From NCBI RefSeq assembly GCF_004959925.1, contig NZ_SPUW01000003.1:682001-746000 (forward strand): a stretch of 64,000 bases of DNA, written 5' to 3'. The stretch is from Pseudooceanicola onchidii. GTDB lineage: Bacteria > Pseudomonadota > Alphaproteobacteria > Rhodobacterales > Rhodobacteraceae. Shown here in pieces: positions 8,267 to 15,392 of the stretch (the stretch's first letter is position 1; each line of letters starts with the position of its first letter). The notes below the pieces were generated by a model that ran no database searches, was not told the DNA's origin, and saw only the letters and a list, made by a program, of their open reading frames with translations. The translations under genes were made by a program, and so were the position numbers.

Positions 8267-9184
8267 ATGAGAATGCTGGGCCCGGTCCTGATCGTCGTCG
8301 CGGCGATCGTTGCGCTCTGGTACGTCGCCTGCGTGCCGATGAACATCCACACCGCGCTGACCGATGCCGAACGCGCCGGTGTCGCCGTCAGCCCCGAAGG
8401 GGCTGCAGTGCGGCGGGACATGGGCGCGGTGCGGCTGGCGCTCGGCAATACCCATGTCTGGGGCGATACCTTTGCGCAGGACAAGCCGCGGCTGCCTGCA
8501 CCGCACCAGGTGGCGGTCGAGCTGTGGGAGACCACGGTCGAGAAGAAGATCACTTCGAAGCGCAGCCTGATCTTTCACGGCTGGATCACCCTGTCGGCCA
8601 CGCTCGTGGGCTTTGTCATCGGGTCGGTGGCGGGGGTGATGCTGGCCGTCGGCATCGTGCATTCACGCGCCATGGACATGAGCGTCATGCCTTGGGCGAT
8701 TGCCTCGCAGACCATCCCGATCCTCGCCATCGCGCCGATGATCATCGTGGTGCTGAATTCGATCGGGGTGCAGGGGCTGCTGCCCAAGGCGATCATCTCG
8801 GCCTATCTGTCGTTCTTCCCGGTGGTCGTGGGCATGGTGAAGGGGCTGCGCTCGCCCTCGGCCATGCAGCTGGACCAGATGCGGACCTGGAGCGCGTCGT
8901 CGAACCAGACGTTCTGGAAACTGCGGATGCCGGCCTCGGTGCCTTATCTCTTTGCGTCCCTGAAGATCGGCATCGCGGCCTCGCTCGTGGGGGCCATCGT
9001 GGGTGAACTGCCAACGGGTGCGGTGCGCGGCCTTGGCGCGCGTTTGCTGACCGGCAGCTATTATGGCCAGACCATCCAGATCTGGTCTGCGCTCTTTGCC
9101 ACCGCGATCCTGGCGGCGGCGCTTGTGGCAATCGTGGCCGGGCTGGAACGGGTGACGTTGAAACGCATGGGGGTGGGACGGTGA
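8267..9184 (+). CDS. ABC importer permease subunit 1
   Basis: A 305-aa inner-membrane protein. One N-terminal transmembrane helix (about residues 5-25) is followed by a polar stretch of roughly 75 residues, then about five helices of the BPD_transp_1 fold starting near WITLSATLVGFVIG. The coupling (EAA-like) loop is QMRTWSASSNQTFWKLRMPA. The ATG at 8267 has a perfect AGGAGG at 8254-8259. The extra N-terminal helix and loop are larger than in SsuC/TauC-type permeases. It pairs with the second permease after a hairpin-rich spacer. Confidence 0.88.
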   Translation: MRMLGPVLIVVAAIVALWYVACVPMNIHTALTDAERAGVAVSPEGAAVRRDMGAVRLALGNTHVWGDTFAQDKPRLPAPHQVAVELWETTVEKKITSKRSLIFHGWITLSATLVGFVIGSVAGVMLAVGIVHSRAMDMSVMPWAIASQTIPILAIAPMIIVVLNSIGVQGLLPKAIISAYLSFFPVVVGMVKGLRSPSAMQLDQMRTWSASSNQTFWKLRMPASVPYLFASLKIGIAASLVGAIVGELPTGAVRGLGARLLTGSYYGQTIQIWSALFATAILAAALVAIVAGLERVTLKRMGVGR

Positions 9185-9264
9185 AACGTTGCGCGCCTAA
9201 ATCCCCAGCCACTACGGTTGACTGCAAGCCACCTCTGGTTTGTGTCCCGCCCGGCGGTCACGCC

Positions 9265-9326
9265 GGGCAGCGCCGACCCGCCCCCCAGGGCGGCGCTTTC
9301 GCGCCACCCTCGGGTCGGCGCTGCCC
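9265..9326. repeat. large nested hairpin, repeat R2 copy 1
   Basis: GGGCAGCGCCGACCCG (9265-9280) is a perfect inverted match to CGGGTCGGCGCTGCCC (9311-9326). Inside, AGGGCGGCGC and GCGCCACCCT form a second stem around TTTC. It lies in the 175-nt gap between the two permease genes. The blocks GCGCCGACCC and GGGCGGCGCT recur at 15.18-15.31 kb. It could be an mRNA-stabilising or attenuating structure inside the operon. Confidence 0.75.
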
Positions 9327-9359
9327 TCACGTCTTCCATGTTGCCGTTGGAGGATCCCA

Positions 9360-10208
9360 ATGACCCTCGTCATCGCTGCCTTCCTCCTCTGGGCCGCCGC
9401 GTGGTGGCTGAACGTGCGCATCGCCAATGGCCCGGGCTCGCAGACGCAGGCCGCCAAACTGGGCGTGTCGGCGATCTTTGGCCTGACGCTTCTGGTGATG
9501 TGGGAGCTTATCGTGCGGGGCCTGGGCGTGCCGCTGGTGATCCTGCCGCCGCCGACGATGATCGCCGAACGGTTCGCGGGCAGCCTTCCGATCCTCTGGG
9601 CGGATTTCGTGCAGACGGTCGTGAAGGGTGCGCTGTCGGGCTATGTGATCGGCTGCCTTGCCGCCTTCGGAACGGCCATTCTGGTCGACCGCAGCGATTT
9701 CCTGCGCCGCGGCCTGATGCCCGTGGGCAATTTCGTGGCCGCGCTGCCGATCGTGGGCACGGCGCCGATCCTTGTCATGTGGTACGGGTTCGACTGGCAG
9801 TCGAAGGCCGCCGTCGTCGTTGTCATGGTCTTCTTCCCGATGCTGGTGAACATCACCGCCGGGCTGCAGGAGACGACGCAGATGCAGCGCGACCAGATGA
9901 AGACCTGGGCGGCCAGCTATTGGCAGGGACTGTGGAAGCTGCGCCTGCCCGCCGCCATGCCCTTCGTCTTCAACGGGCTGAAAATTTCATCAACGCTGGC
10001 GCTCATCGGGGCGATCGTGGCCGAATTCTTCGGCTCTCCGATTGTCGGGATGGGCTTTCGCATATCAACATCCGTGGGACAGCTGGCGCTGGACATGGTC
10101 TGGGCGGAAATCGTCGTGGCCGCCATCGCCGGGTCTGCCTTCTACGGTGTCGTGGCCTTCATCGAACGCAAGGTCACGTTCTGGCACCCCTCGCAACGGG
10201 GGCAATAA
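9360..10208 (+). CDS. ABC importer permease subunit 2
   Basis: A 282-aa membrane protein of the BPD_transp_1 family. It has an N-terminal pair of helices, a short loop with VILPPPTMIAERF typical of SsuC/ThiX permeases, and five or so further helices. The coupling loop is QMKTWAASYWQGLWKLRLPA, close to that of permease 1. Start at ATG 9360 with GGAGG at 9349-9353; longer in-frame readings pass through the hairpin repeat and look non-coding. It is 13 nt before the binding-protein gene. Confidence 0.9.
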   Translation: MTLVIAAFLLWAAAWWLNVRIANGPGSQTQAAKLGVSAIFGLTLLVMWELIVRGLGVPLVILPPPTMIAERFAGSLPILWADFVQTVVKGALSGYVIGCLAAFGTAILVDRSDFLRRGLMPVGNFVAALPIVGTAPILVMWYGFDWQSKAAVVVVMVFFPMLVNITAGLQETTQMQRDQMKTWAASYWQGLWKLRLPAAMPFVFNGLKISSTLALIGAIVAEFFGSPIVGMGFRISTSVGQLALDMVWAEIVVAAIAGSAFYGVVAFIERKVTFWHPSQRGQ

Positions 10209-10221
10209 CAGGGAGCTAAAC

Positions 10222-11223
10222 ATGAAGACATTTCTGACCGGCGCGGCGACGGCGATCGCCCTTGCGCTTTCGGCGCCCGCCTTCGCGGCGAGCCATTCCG
10301 ACAACTCCGTCAAGCTGCAGCTGCAGTGGGTGACGCAGGCCCAATTCGCGGGCTATTACGTCGCGCTTGAAAAAGGGTTCTACGAGGAAGAAGGGCTGGA
10401 CGTCACAGTTCTGCCCGGCGGTCCCGACATCGCACCGCCGCAGGTTCTGGCCGGTGGTGGCGCCGATGCCATGCTGAACTGGATGCCCTCGGCGCTGGCC
10501 GCGCGGGAAAAGGGTCTGCCGGTGGTGAACATCGCGCAGCCGTTCAAATCGTCCGGCCTGATGCTGACCTGCTGGAAGGACACCGGGATTACCGGGCCGC
10601 AGGATTTCAAGGGCAAGACCATCGGCGTCTGGTTCTTCGGCAATGAATATCCTTTCCTGTCCTGGATGAGCCAGGAAGGCATTTCGACCGAAGGTGGCGA
10701 GGACGGCGTCACGGTTCTCAAGCAGGGCTTCAACGTCGATCCGCTGATCCAGCGGCAGGCCGACTGCATCTCGACCATGACGTACAACGAATATGGCCAG
10801 GTGCTGGATGCCGGTGTGTCCGAGGACGAGTTGGTGACCTTCAAGTACGAGGACATGGGCGTCGCGACCCTTGAGGACGGCATCTATGTGCTGGAAGAGA
10901 ACCTTGCCGATCCGATGTTCAAGGAGAAGATGGTCAAGTTCGTCCGCGCTTCGATGAAAGGCTGGAAGTACGCCGAGGAAAACCCCGACGAGGCCGCCGA
11001 GATCGTGCTTGAGTACGACGAGACCGGCGCCCAGACCGAAGCGCACCAGAAGCGCATGATGGGTGAAATCGCCAAGCTGACCGCCGGATCCAACGGCGCG
11101 CTCGACGAGGCGGATTACCAGCGGACGGTCGACACCCTGCTGGGTGGCGGGTCGGATCCGGTGATCTCGAAGGCACCCGAAGGGGCCTGGACGCATGAGA
11201 TCACGGACGAAGCGCTGAAGTGA
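10222..11223 (+). CDS. ABC importer periplasmic binding protein, NMT1/THI5-like
   Basis: A 333-aa protein with a Sec signal peptide (MKTFLTGAATAIALALSAPAFAASH). The mature part begins VKLQLQWVTQAQFAGYYVA, the hallmark of NMT1/THI5-like (HMP, pyrimidine, riboflavin-precursor) binding proteins, followed by GFYEEEGLDVTVLPGGPD. Start at ATG 10222 with GGGAG upstream. It ends the operon hyuC-hydA-ATPase-permease-permease-SBP. Its position after the catabolic genes suggests that it captures a pyrimidine or dihydropyrimidine; the ligand is inferred, not visible. Terminator-like hairpins follow. Confidence 0.9.
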   Translation: MKTFLTGAATAIALALSAPAFAASHSDNSVKLQLQWVTQAQFAGYYVALEKGFYEEEGLDVTVLPGGPDIAPPQVLAGGGADAMLNWMPSALAAREKGLPVVNIAQPFKSSGLMLTCWKDTGITGPQDFKGKTIGVWFFGNEYPFLSWMSQEGISTEGGEDGVTVLKQGFNVDPLIQRQADCISTMTYNEYGQVLDAGVSEDELVTFKYEDMGVATLEDGIYVLEENLADPMFKEKMVKFVRASMKGWKYAEENPDEAAEIVLEYDETGAQTEAHQKRMMGEIAKLTAGSNGALDEADYQRTVDTLLGGGSDPVISKAPEGAWTHEITDEALK

Positions 11224-11549
11224 TCGGACGGGCCGGGCGCCCTGGCGCCCGGTGCCTTTGCCCGATCGACGGGCAAATTAATTAACGACGGCGCGTCGCA
11301 GGGCGGCGCGCCGTTCTGCTTTCCGTGGGGTTAAAATCTGGCGGAAAACGGCGTTTGATCCACAGTTTTGTGCACCTTTTTCGACAATCCTATCCGATAT
11401 CACGCTTGTGGTCGGGGGGGCGGAGGGTCACACTAACGGGAAGTGGTTGAATCCGTGAACAGGCACCCCAGATTCAATTTGCGTGAACAGGAAAGTCCAT
11501 GTGCTGCCAATTCTGGGGCCGAGGGCTTTGCCCAAGATAAGGAAAGAGC
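11224..11549. other. 326-nt intergenic region: operon end and lon leader
   Basis: Two GC hairpins follow the binding-protein gene: CCGGGCGCC at 11233-11241 with GGCGCCCGG at 11244-11252, and ACGGCGCG at 11288-11295 with CGCGCCGT at 11307-11314 followed by TCTGCTTT. They probably terminate the importer operon. The next 200 nt, less GC-rich (TTAAAATCTGGC, TTTTGTGCACC), should hold the lon promoter. A TTGAAT at 11447-11452 recalls a heat-shock -35, but I see no convincing partner. No further gene seen. Confidence 0.55.
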
Positions 11550-13967
11550 ATGCAAGAGCCTCTGAACCCTTCGTATCCCGTCCTGCCGCTGCGCGACATC
11601 GTGGTCTTCCCCCACATGGTCGTGCCGCTGTTCGTGGGCCGCGACAAATCCGTCCGTGCGCTTGAAGAGGTCATGGCCGAGGACAAGCAGATCCTGCTGT
11701 CTTCCCAGATCGACCCGGCGGAAGACGACCCCCAGGCTGACGGCATCTATGACGCTGGCGTTCTGGCAAACGTTCTGCAACTGCTCAAGCTGCCCGACGG
11801 CACCGTGAAGGTGCTGGTCGAAGGCACCAGCCGCGTGCAGATCCTCGAATTCCTCGACAACCCCAACTACTTCGAAGCGCGGGCGGAATACCTGCACGAA
11901 GTTCTGGGCGACGAAGAGACGATCGAGGCGCTGACCCGCACCATCGGCGCGGAATTCGAACGCTATGCCAAGGTCAAGAAGAACATCCCCGAAGAAGCCC
12001 TGACGGCCGTGTCCCAGACGATGGAGCCGGAAAAGCTGGCCGATCTGGTCGCCGGTCACCTCGGCATCGAGGTCGAACAGAAGCAGGAGCTTCTTGAGAC
12101 GCTGTCGGTCAGCGAACGGCTGGAAAAGGTCTATGGCCTGATGCAGGGCGAAATGTCCGTTCTGCAGGTCGAGAAAAAGATCAAGACTCGCGTCAAGTCG
12201 CAGATGGAGCGGACGCAGCGCGAGTACTATCTGAATGAGCAGATGAAGGCCATTCAGAAGGAACTGGGCGACGGCGAGGACGGCGAAGGCGAGATTGCCG
12301 AGCTGGAGTCCAAGATTGCCGAGACGAAGCTGTCGAAGGAAGCCCGCGAAAAGGCCGAGGCCGAGCTGAAGAAGCTCAAGAACATGTCGCCCATGTCGGC
12401 CGAAGCCACGGTGGTGCGCAACTACCTTGACTGGATGCTGTCGATCCCGTGGGGCGTGAAGTCGCGCGTGAAGAAGAACCTGCATTCTGCGCAGGATGTT
12501 CTGGACGCGGATCACTACGGTCTTGAGAAGGTCAAGGAGCGGATCGTCGAGTATCTGGCGGTTCAGCAACGCTCCAAGAAGCTGAAGGGGCCGATCATGT
12601 GCCTTGTCGGCCCTCCGGGTGTCGGCAAGACCTCTCTCGGCAAGTCGGTCGCCAAAGCCACGGGGCGCGAATTCATTCGCATCTCGCTTGGCGGCGTGCG
12701 TGACGAGTCCGAGATCCGCGGCCACCGCCGGACCTATATCGGCTCCATGCCCGGCAAGATCATCCAGGCGCTGAAGAAGGCGAAGACCACGAACCCGCTC
12801 ATCCTGCTCGACGAGATCGACAAGATGGGTCAGGATTTCCGTGGCGACCCGGCCTCGGCGATGCTGGAAGTGCTTGATCCGGAACAGAACGGCACGTTCG
12901 TCGATCACTATCTCGAAGTGGAATACGACCTGTCGAACGTAATGTTCCTGACCACGGCGAACTCCTACAACATGCCCGGGCCGCTTCTGGACCGGATGGA
13001 GATCATTCCGCTGGCGGGCTACACCGAGGACGAGAAGATCGAGATCGCCAAGACCCATCTGCTGCCCAAGCAGGTCAAGAACCACGGGCTGCGCAAGGGT
13101 GAGTTTTCGATCGACGACGGGGCGATGACCGAAATCGTGCGCCGCTATACCCGCGAGGCCGGTGTCCGGAACCTTGAACGGGAACTGGGCAAGATTGCAC
13201 GGAAGGCCGTCACCAAGATCATCAAGGGCGAGGATGAGGCCGTTTCGGTCACTGCCGAGAACCTCGATGATTTCCTGGGCGTGAAGAAGTACCGCTACGG
13301 TCTGGCCGAGAAGGAAGATCAGATCGGTGTTGTGACCGGGCTGGCTTATACCTCTGTCGGGGGTGACCTGCTTCAGATCGAGGCGCTGCGCCTGCCGGGC
13401 AAGGGTCGGATGAAGACCACCGGCAAGCTGGGCGACGTGATGAAGGAATCGATCGACGCGGCCTCGTCCTACGTGCGCTCAATTGCGCCCGAGATCGGGG
13501 TGAAGCCGCCGAAGTTCGACCTGATGGACATCCATGTCCACGTGCCGGACGGGGCCACGCCCAAGGACGGGCCCTCGGCCGGTCTGGCGATGGTTACGGC
13601 CATCGTGTCGGTGCTGACGCAGATCCCGGTTCGCAAGGACATCGCCATGACCGGCGAGGTCACGTTGCGCGGCAATGCCTCGGCCATCGGCGGGTTGAAA
13701 GAGAAACTCCTCGCGGCGCTTCGCGGCGGCATCAAGACGGTGCTGATCCCCGAAGAGAACGAGAAGGATCTGGCGGATATCCCGGACAACGTGAAGGAAG
13801 GGCTTGAGATCATCCCGGTCACCCATGTCCGCGATGTGCTGAAGCTGGCGCTGGTCGACCAGCCGCAGGCGATCGAATGGGATCAGGAGGCCGAGGACGC
13901 CGCAGCCGCCGCCCGTGCGGCCGCCGCAGCCGAAGCCGCCGTGGCAGCGGGCCGTCCGGCTCACTGA
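11550..13967 (+). CDS. lon: ATP-dependent protease Lon (LonA)
   Basis: An 805-aa cytoplasmic AAA+ protease that degrades misfolded and regulatory proteins. The N-terminal LON substrate domain ([23 protein letters not shown]) covers about residues 5-200, then a coiled linker, then the ATPase with Walker [10 protein letters not shown] near 354 and Walker B LLDEIDKM near 415. The protease domain has the catalytic Ser676 in KDGPSAG and Lys719 in GLKEKLL. The Ala-rich C-terminus after 785 is an extension. Start at ATG 11550 with AAGGAAAG upstream; a terminator follows the stop. Confidence 0.98.
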   Translation: MQEPLNPSYPVLPLRDIVVFPHMVVPLFVGRDKSVRALEEVMAEDKQILLSSQIDPAEDDPQADGIYDAGVLANVLQLLKLPDGTVKVLVEGTSRVQILEFLDNPNYFEARAEYLHEVLGDEETIEALTRTIGAEFERYAKVKKNIPEEALTAVSQTMEPEKLADLVAGHLGIEVEQKQELLETLSVSERLEKVYGLMQGEMSVLQVEKKIKTRVKSQMERTQREYYLNEQMKAIQKELGDGEDGEGEIAELESKIAETKLSKEAREKAEAELKKLKNMSPMSAEATVVRNYLDWMLSIPWGVKSRVKKNLHSAQDVLDADHYGLEKVKERIVEYLAVQQRSKKLKGPIMCLVGPPGVGKTSLGKSVAKATGREFIRISLGGVRDESEIRGHRRTYIGSMPGKIIQALKKAKTTNPLILLDEIDKMGQDFRGDPASAMLEVLDPEQNGTFVDHYLEVEYDLSNVMFLTTANSYNMPGPLLDRMEIIPLAGYTEDEKIEIAKTHLLPKQVKNHGLRKGEFSIDDGAMTEIVRRYTREAGVRNLERELGKIARKAVTKIIKGEDEAVSVTAENLDDFLGVKKYRYGLAEKEDQIGVVTGLAYTSVGGDLLQIEALRLPGKGRMKTTGKLGDVMKESIDAASSYVRSIAPEIGVKPPKFDLMDIHVHVPDGATPKDGPSAGLAMVTAIVSVLTQIPVRKDIAMTGEVTLRGNASAIGGLKEKLLAALRGGIKTVLIPEENEKDLADIPDNVKEGLEIIPVTHVRDVLKLALVDQPQAIEWDQEAEDAAAAARAAAAAEAAVAAGRPAH

Positions 13968-13988
13968 CCCGATCTGGCACGACTATCA

Positions 13989-14020
13989 GGCGCGTCCCGG
14001 GACACCGGGGCGCGCTTTTT
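13989..14020 (+). terminator. Rho-independent terminator of lon
   Basis: GCGCGTCCCGG pairs with CCGGGGCGCGC (13991-14015) around a short GACA loop, and TTTTT follows at 14016-14020. It sits 20 nt after the lon stop codon. Confidence 0.85.
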
Positions 14021-14034
14021 CGTGCTGCGGGGGC

Positions 14035-14217
14035 TTAGCCCGCCGCGCCGACGGCCACGATCAACGCGATCATCATCACCAGCGTGATCCCGGACGACGA
14101 GGAAGTGGTTTCCTCGACGATCACCGGGGCTTCGATCATCGGCTCACTGTAGGACCCGGCATGGGACGCAGTGCCAAGCAGACCGGCGGTGCAGGCGGCC
14201 AGTACGAATGTCTTCAT
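14035..14217 (-). CDS. 60-aa secreted or membrane-anchored small protein
   Basis: The protein starts with a signal peptide (MKTFVLAACTAGLLGTASHAG), has a short acidic segment SEPMIEAPVIVEET and a Ser run, and ends in a hydrophobic helix ITLVMMIALIVAVGAAG. AAGAGGAG precedes the ATG at 14217 at good distance, which supports real translation. The layout of signal peptide, EAPVIVEE-like linker and C-terminal helix is one I recall from small unassigned proteins in Rhodobacteraceae. It lies between the convergent lon terminator and the divergent HU-like gene. No function can be given. Confidence 0.7.
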   Translation of the reverse strand: MKTFVLAACTAGLLGTASHAGSYSEPMIEAPVIVEETTSSSSGITLVMMIALIVAVGAAG

Positions 14218-14461
14218 CTGATAACTCCTCTTGGGCAAATGGGGACGACAGGGCAGTCACTGTCGCCGCGCCCTTGTGTTGCAAACCGGGCCAGTTTTTC
14301 GGGCTGATGACCTTAGGTCAATCAATTTGAGCGATATCAGAATGGGCAGTCTGTCCAATTGTGCGCCCCGGGCTGGACCGGCACGGGTCACCGTCGCGGC
14401 CAAAGCTGGCAATGCGCAGGGCCTTCCTGTAGTCGGAAGGTACCCAGAGCAAGAGAGCCCA

Positions 14462-14920
14462 ATGGCCAACATACCGACCGACCCGAGTGACGACACTGAC
14501 GATCAGACGCCCCAGGCCAAGGCCCGCGACGCGGCGCGCAAGGCGGCGCAGGCGGCAGCGATTGTCGAAACCTATGCCGCGCAGGTGCCCGTCGCGGCCT
14601 CGGGTGGGCCGGTACGGGCGATGCCGCCTGCCGTTGCCACCGATCTGGACACGTTGAAACTGCGCGAACTGGTCGAGGTCGCCGCGGGGTCCGGCGATCT
14701 GAAAAAGCCTGCCGCCAAGGCCGCCATCGAGTCCGCCCTGGCGGTTCTGGGCACGGCGCTTGCTCAGGGGCGCGAGGTCAATCTGCCGGGGCTGGGCAAG
14801 GTCAAGATCAAGCGGTCCCAGTTGAAGAACGGCCAGCGGATCACCGAGCTGCGGCTGCGCCAGAAATTGGACGGTGAAGACGGCAATCAGAGGGTTGCAG
14901 AGGACGCCAAGGGGGGCTAA
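14462..14920 (+). CDS. HU-family DNA-binding protein with long N-terminal extension
   Basis: A 152-aa protein against about 90 for HU. Residues 1-60 are acidic and then Ala/Lys/Arg-rich low-complexity sequence. From about residue 62 the HU fold is recognisable: helices in LKLRELVEVAAGSGDLKKPAAKAAIES, then GREVNLPGLGKVKIKRS, matching the HU LPGFGTF strand. The DNA-binding beta arm after this strand is very short (QLKNGQRITEL), so typical arm residues are missing. Start at ATG 14462 with AGAGAG upstream. The stop codon overlaps the -10 of the tRNA-Val promoter. It is probably a nucleoid protein, but binding may differ from HU. Confidence 0.75.
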   Translation: MANIPTDPSDDTDDQTPQAKARDAARKAAQAAAIVETYAAQVPVAASGGPVRAMPPAVATDLDTLKLRELVEVAAGSGDLKKPAAKAAIESALAVLGTALAQGREVNLPGLGKVKIKRSQLKNGQRITELRLRQKLDGEDGNQRVAEDAKGG

Positions 14921-14923
14921 AGA
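14895..14923 (+). promoter_or_regulatory. tRNA-Val(CAC) promoter
   Basis: TTGCAG at 14895-14900 and TAAAGA at 14918-14923 are separated by 17 nt and lie 11 nt before the tRNA. The -10 includes the TAA stop codon of the HU-like gene. Spacing is ideal; the hexamers are only partly consensus. Confidence 0.5.
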
Positions 14924-14933
14924 GCGGCCCAAT

Positions 14934-15008
14934 GGGTGATTAGCTCAGTGGTAGAGCGCTTCGTTCACATCGAAGATGTCAGGGGTTCAAATCCCTTATC
15001 ACCCACCA
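14934..15008 (+). tRNA. tRNA-Val (anticodon CAC)
   Basis: A full cloverleaf. The acceptor GGGTGAT pairs with ATCACCC (14998-15004), the D arm is TAGCTCAGTGGTAGAGC, the anticodon stem CTTCG/CGAAG encloses TTCACAT giving anticodon CAC at 14966-14968, and the T arm contains GGTTCAAAT. CCA is encoded at 15006-15008. It reads GUG codons. Confidence 0.95.
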
Positions 15009-15392
15009 TTTTCCTTCATTCTGTATTTGAACAGTTCTGGCTCGCGGTGCGGGGTCGGGTCCTCGGCGGTGCGTGCCAGCACGCACCCTACGGTCTTCGG
15101 CGACTTCGGTTTTGTTTGGCAGGTGAGAAATTCCCTTCGCGGGGACCCCGGCGTCGTGAATTAGCGATGAGCAGTGCCAGCGCCGGACCGGGGGCGGCGC
15201 TGCTGACCTTGGTCAAGAGCACTTTATGGCTGCCAAACACATCTTCCAAATGAGCTATGTCCATGCGTCGACAAAGCGCCGACCCATGGGGCCGGTCCGG
15301 CGCTGGCACGGCGGGCCTGCGGCCCTTGATTCCGTGCCGGGCGCTGTTGAAATGCCTGCTGCGACGCCTTCGCCGCTAATACTCGCCGCGCC
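15009..15392. repeat. 384-nt non-coding stretch with hairpins and repeat R2 copy 2
   Basis: A compact hairpin GGTGCGTGCCAGCACGCACC lies near 15069-15088. GTGCCAGCGCCGGACC (15174-15189) is perfectly inverted at 15294-15309, enclosing GGGCGGCGCT and GCGCCGACCC, blocks shared with the 9.3-kb hairpin. The region lies between tRNA-Val and the 3' end of paaZ and holds no credible gene; short open frames here lack ribosome-binding sites. Confidence 0.65.

Noticed and set aside
11447-11473. Heat-shock (RpoH) promoter for lon
   Set aside because: TTGAAT followed about 15 nt later by CCAGATT is too poor a match and spacing to claim.
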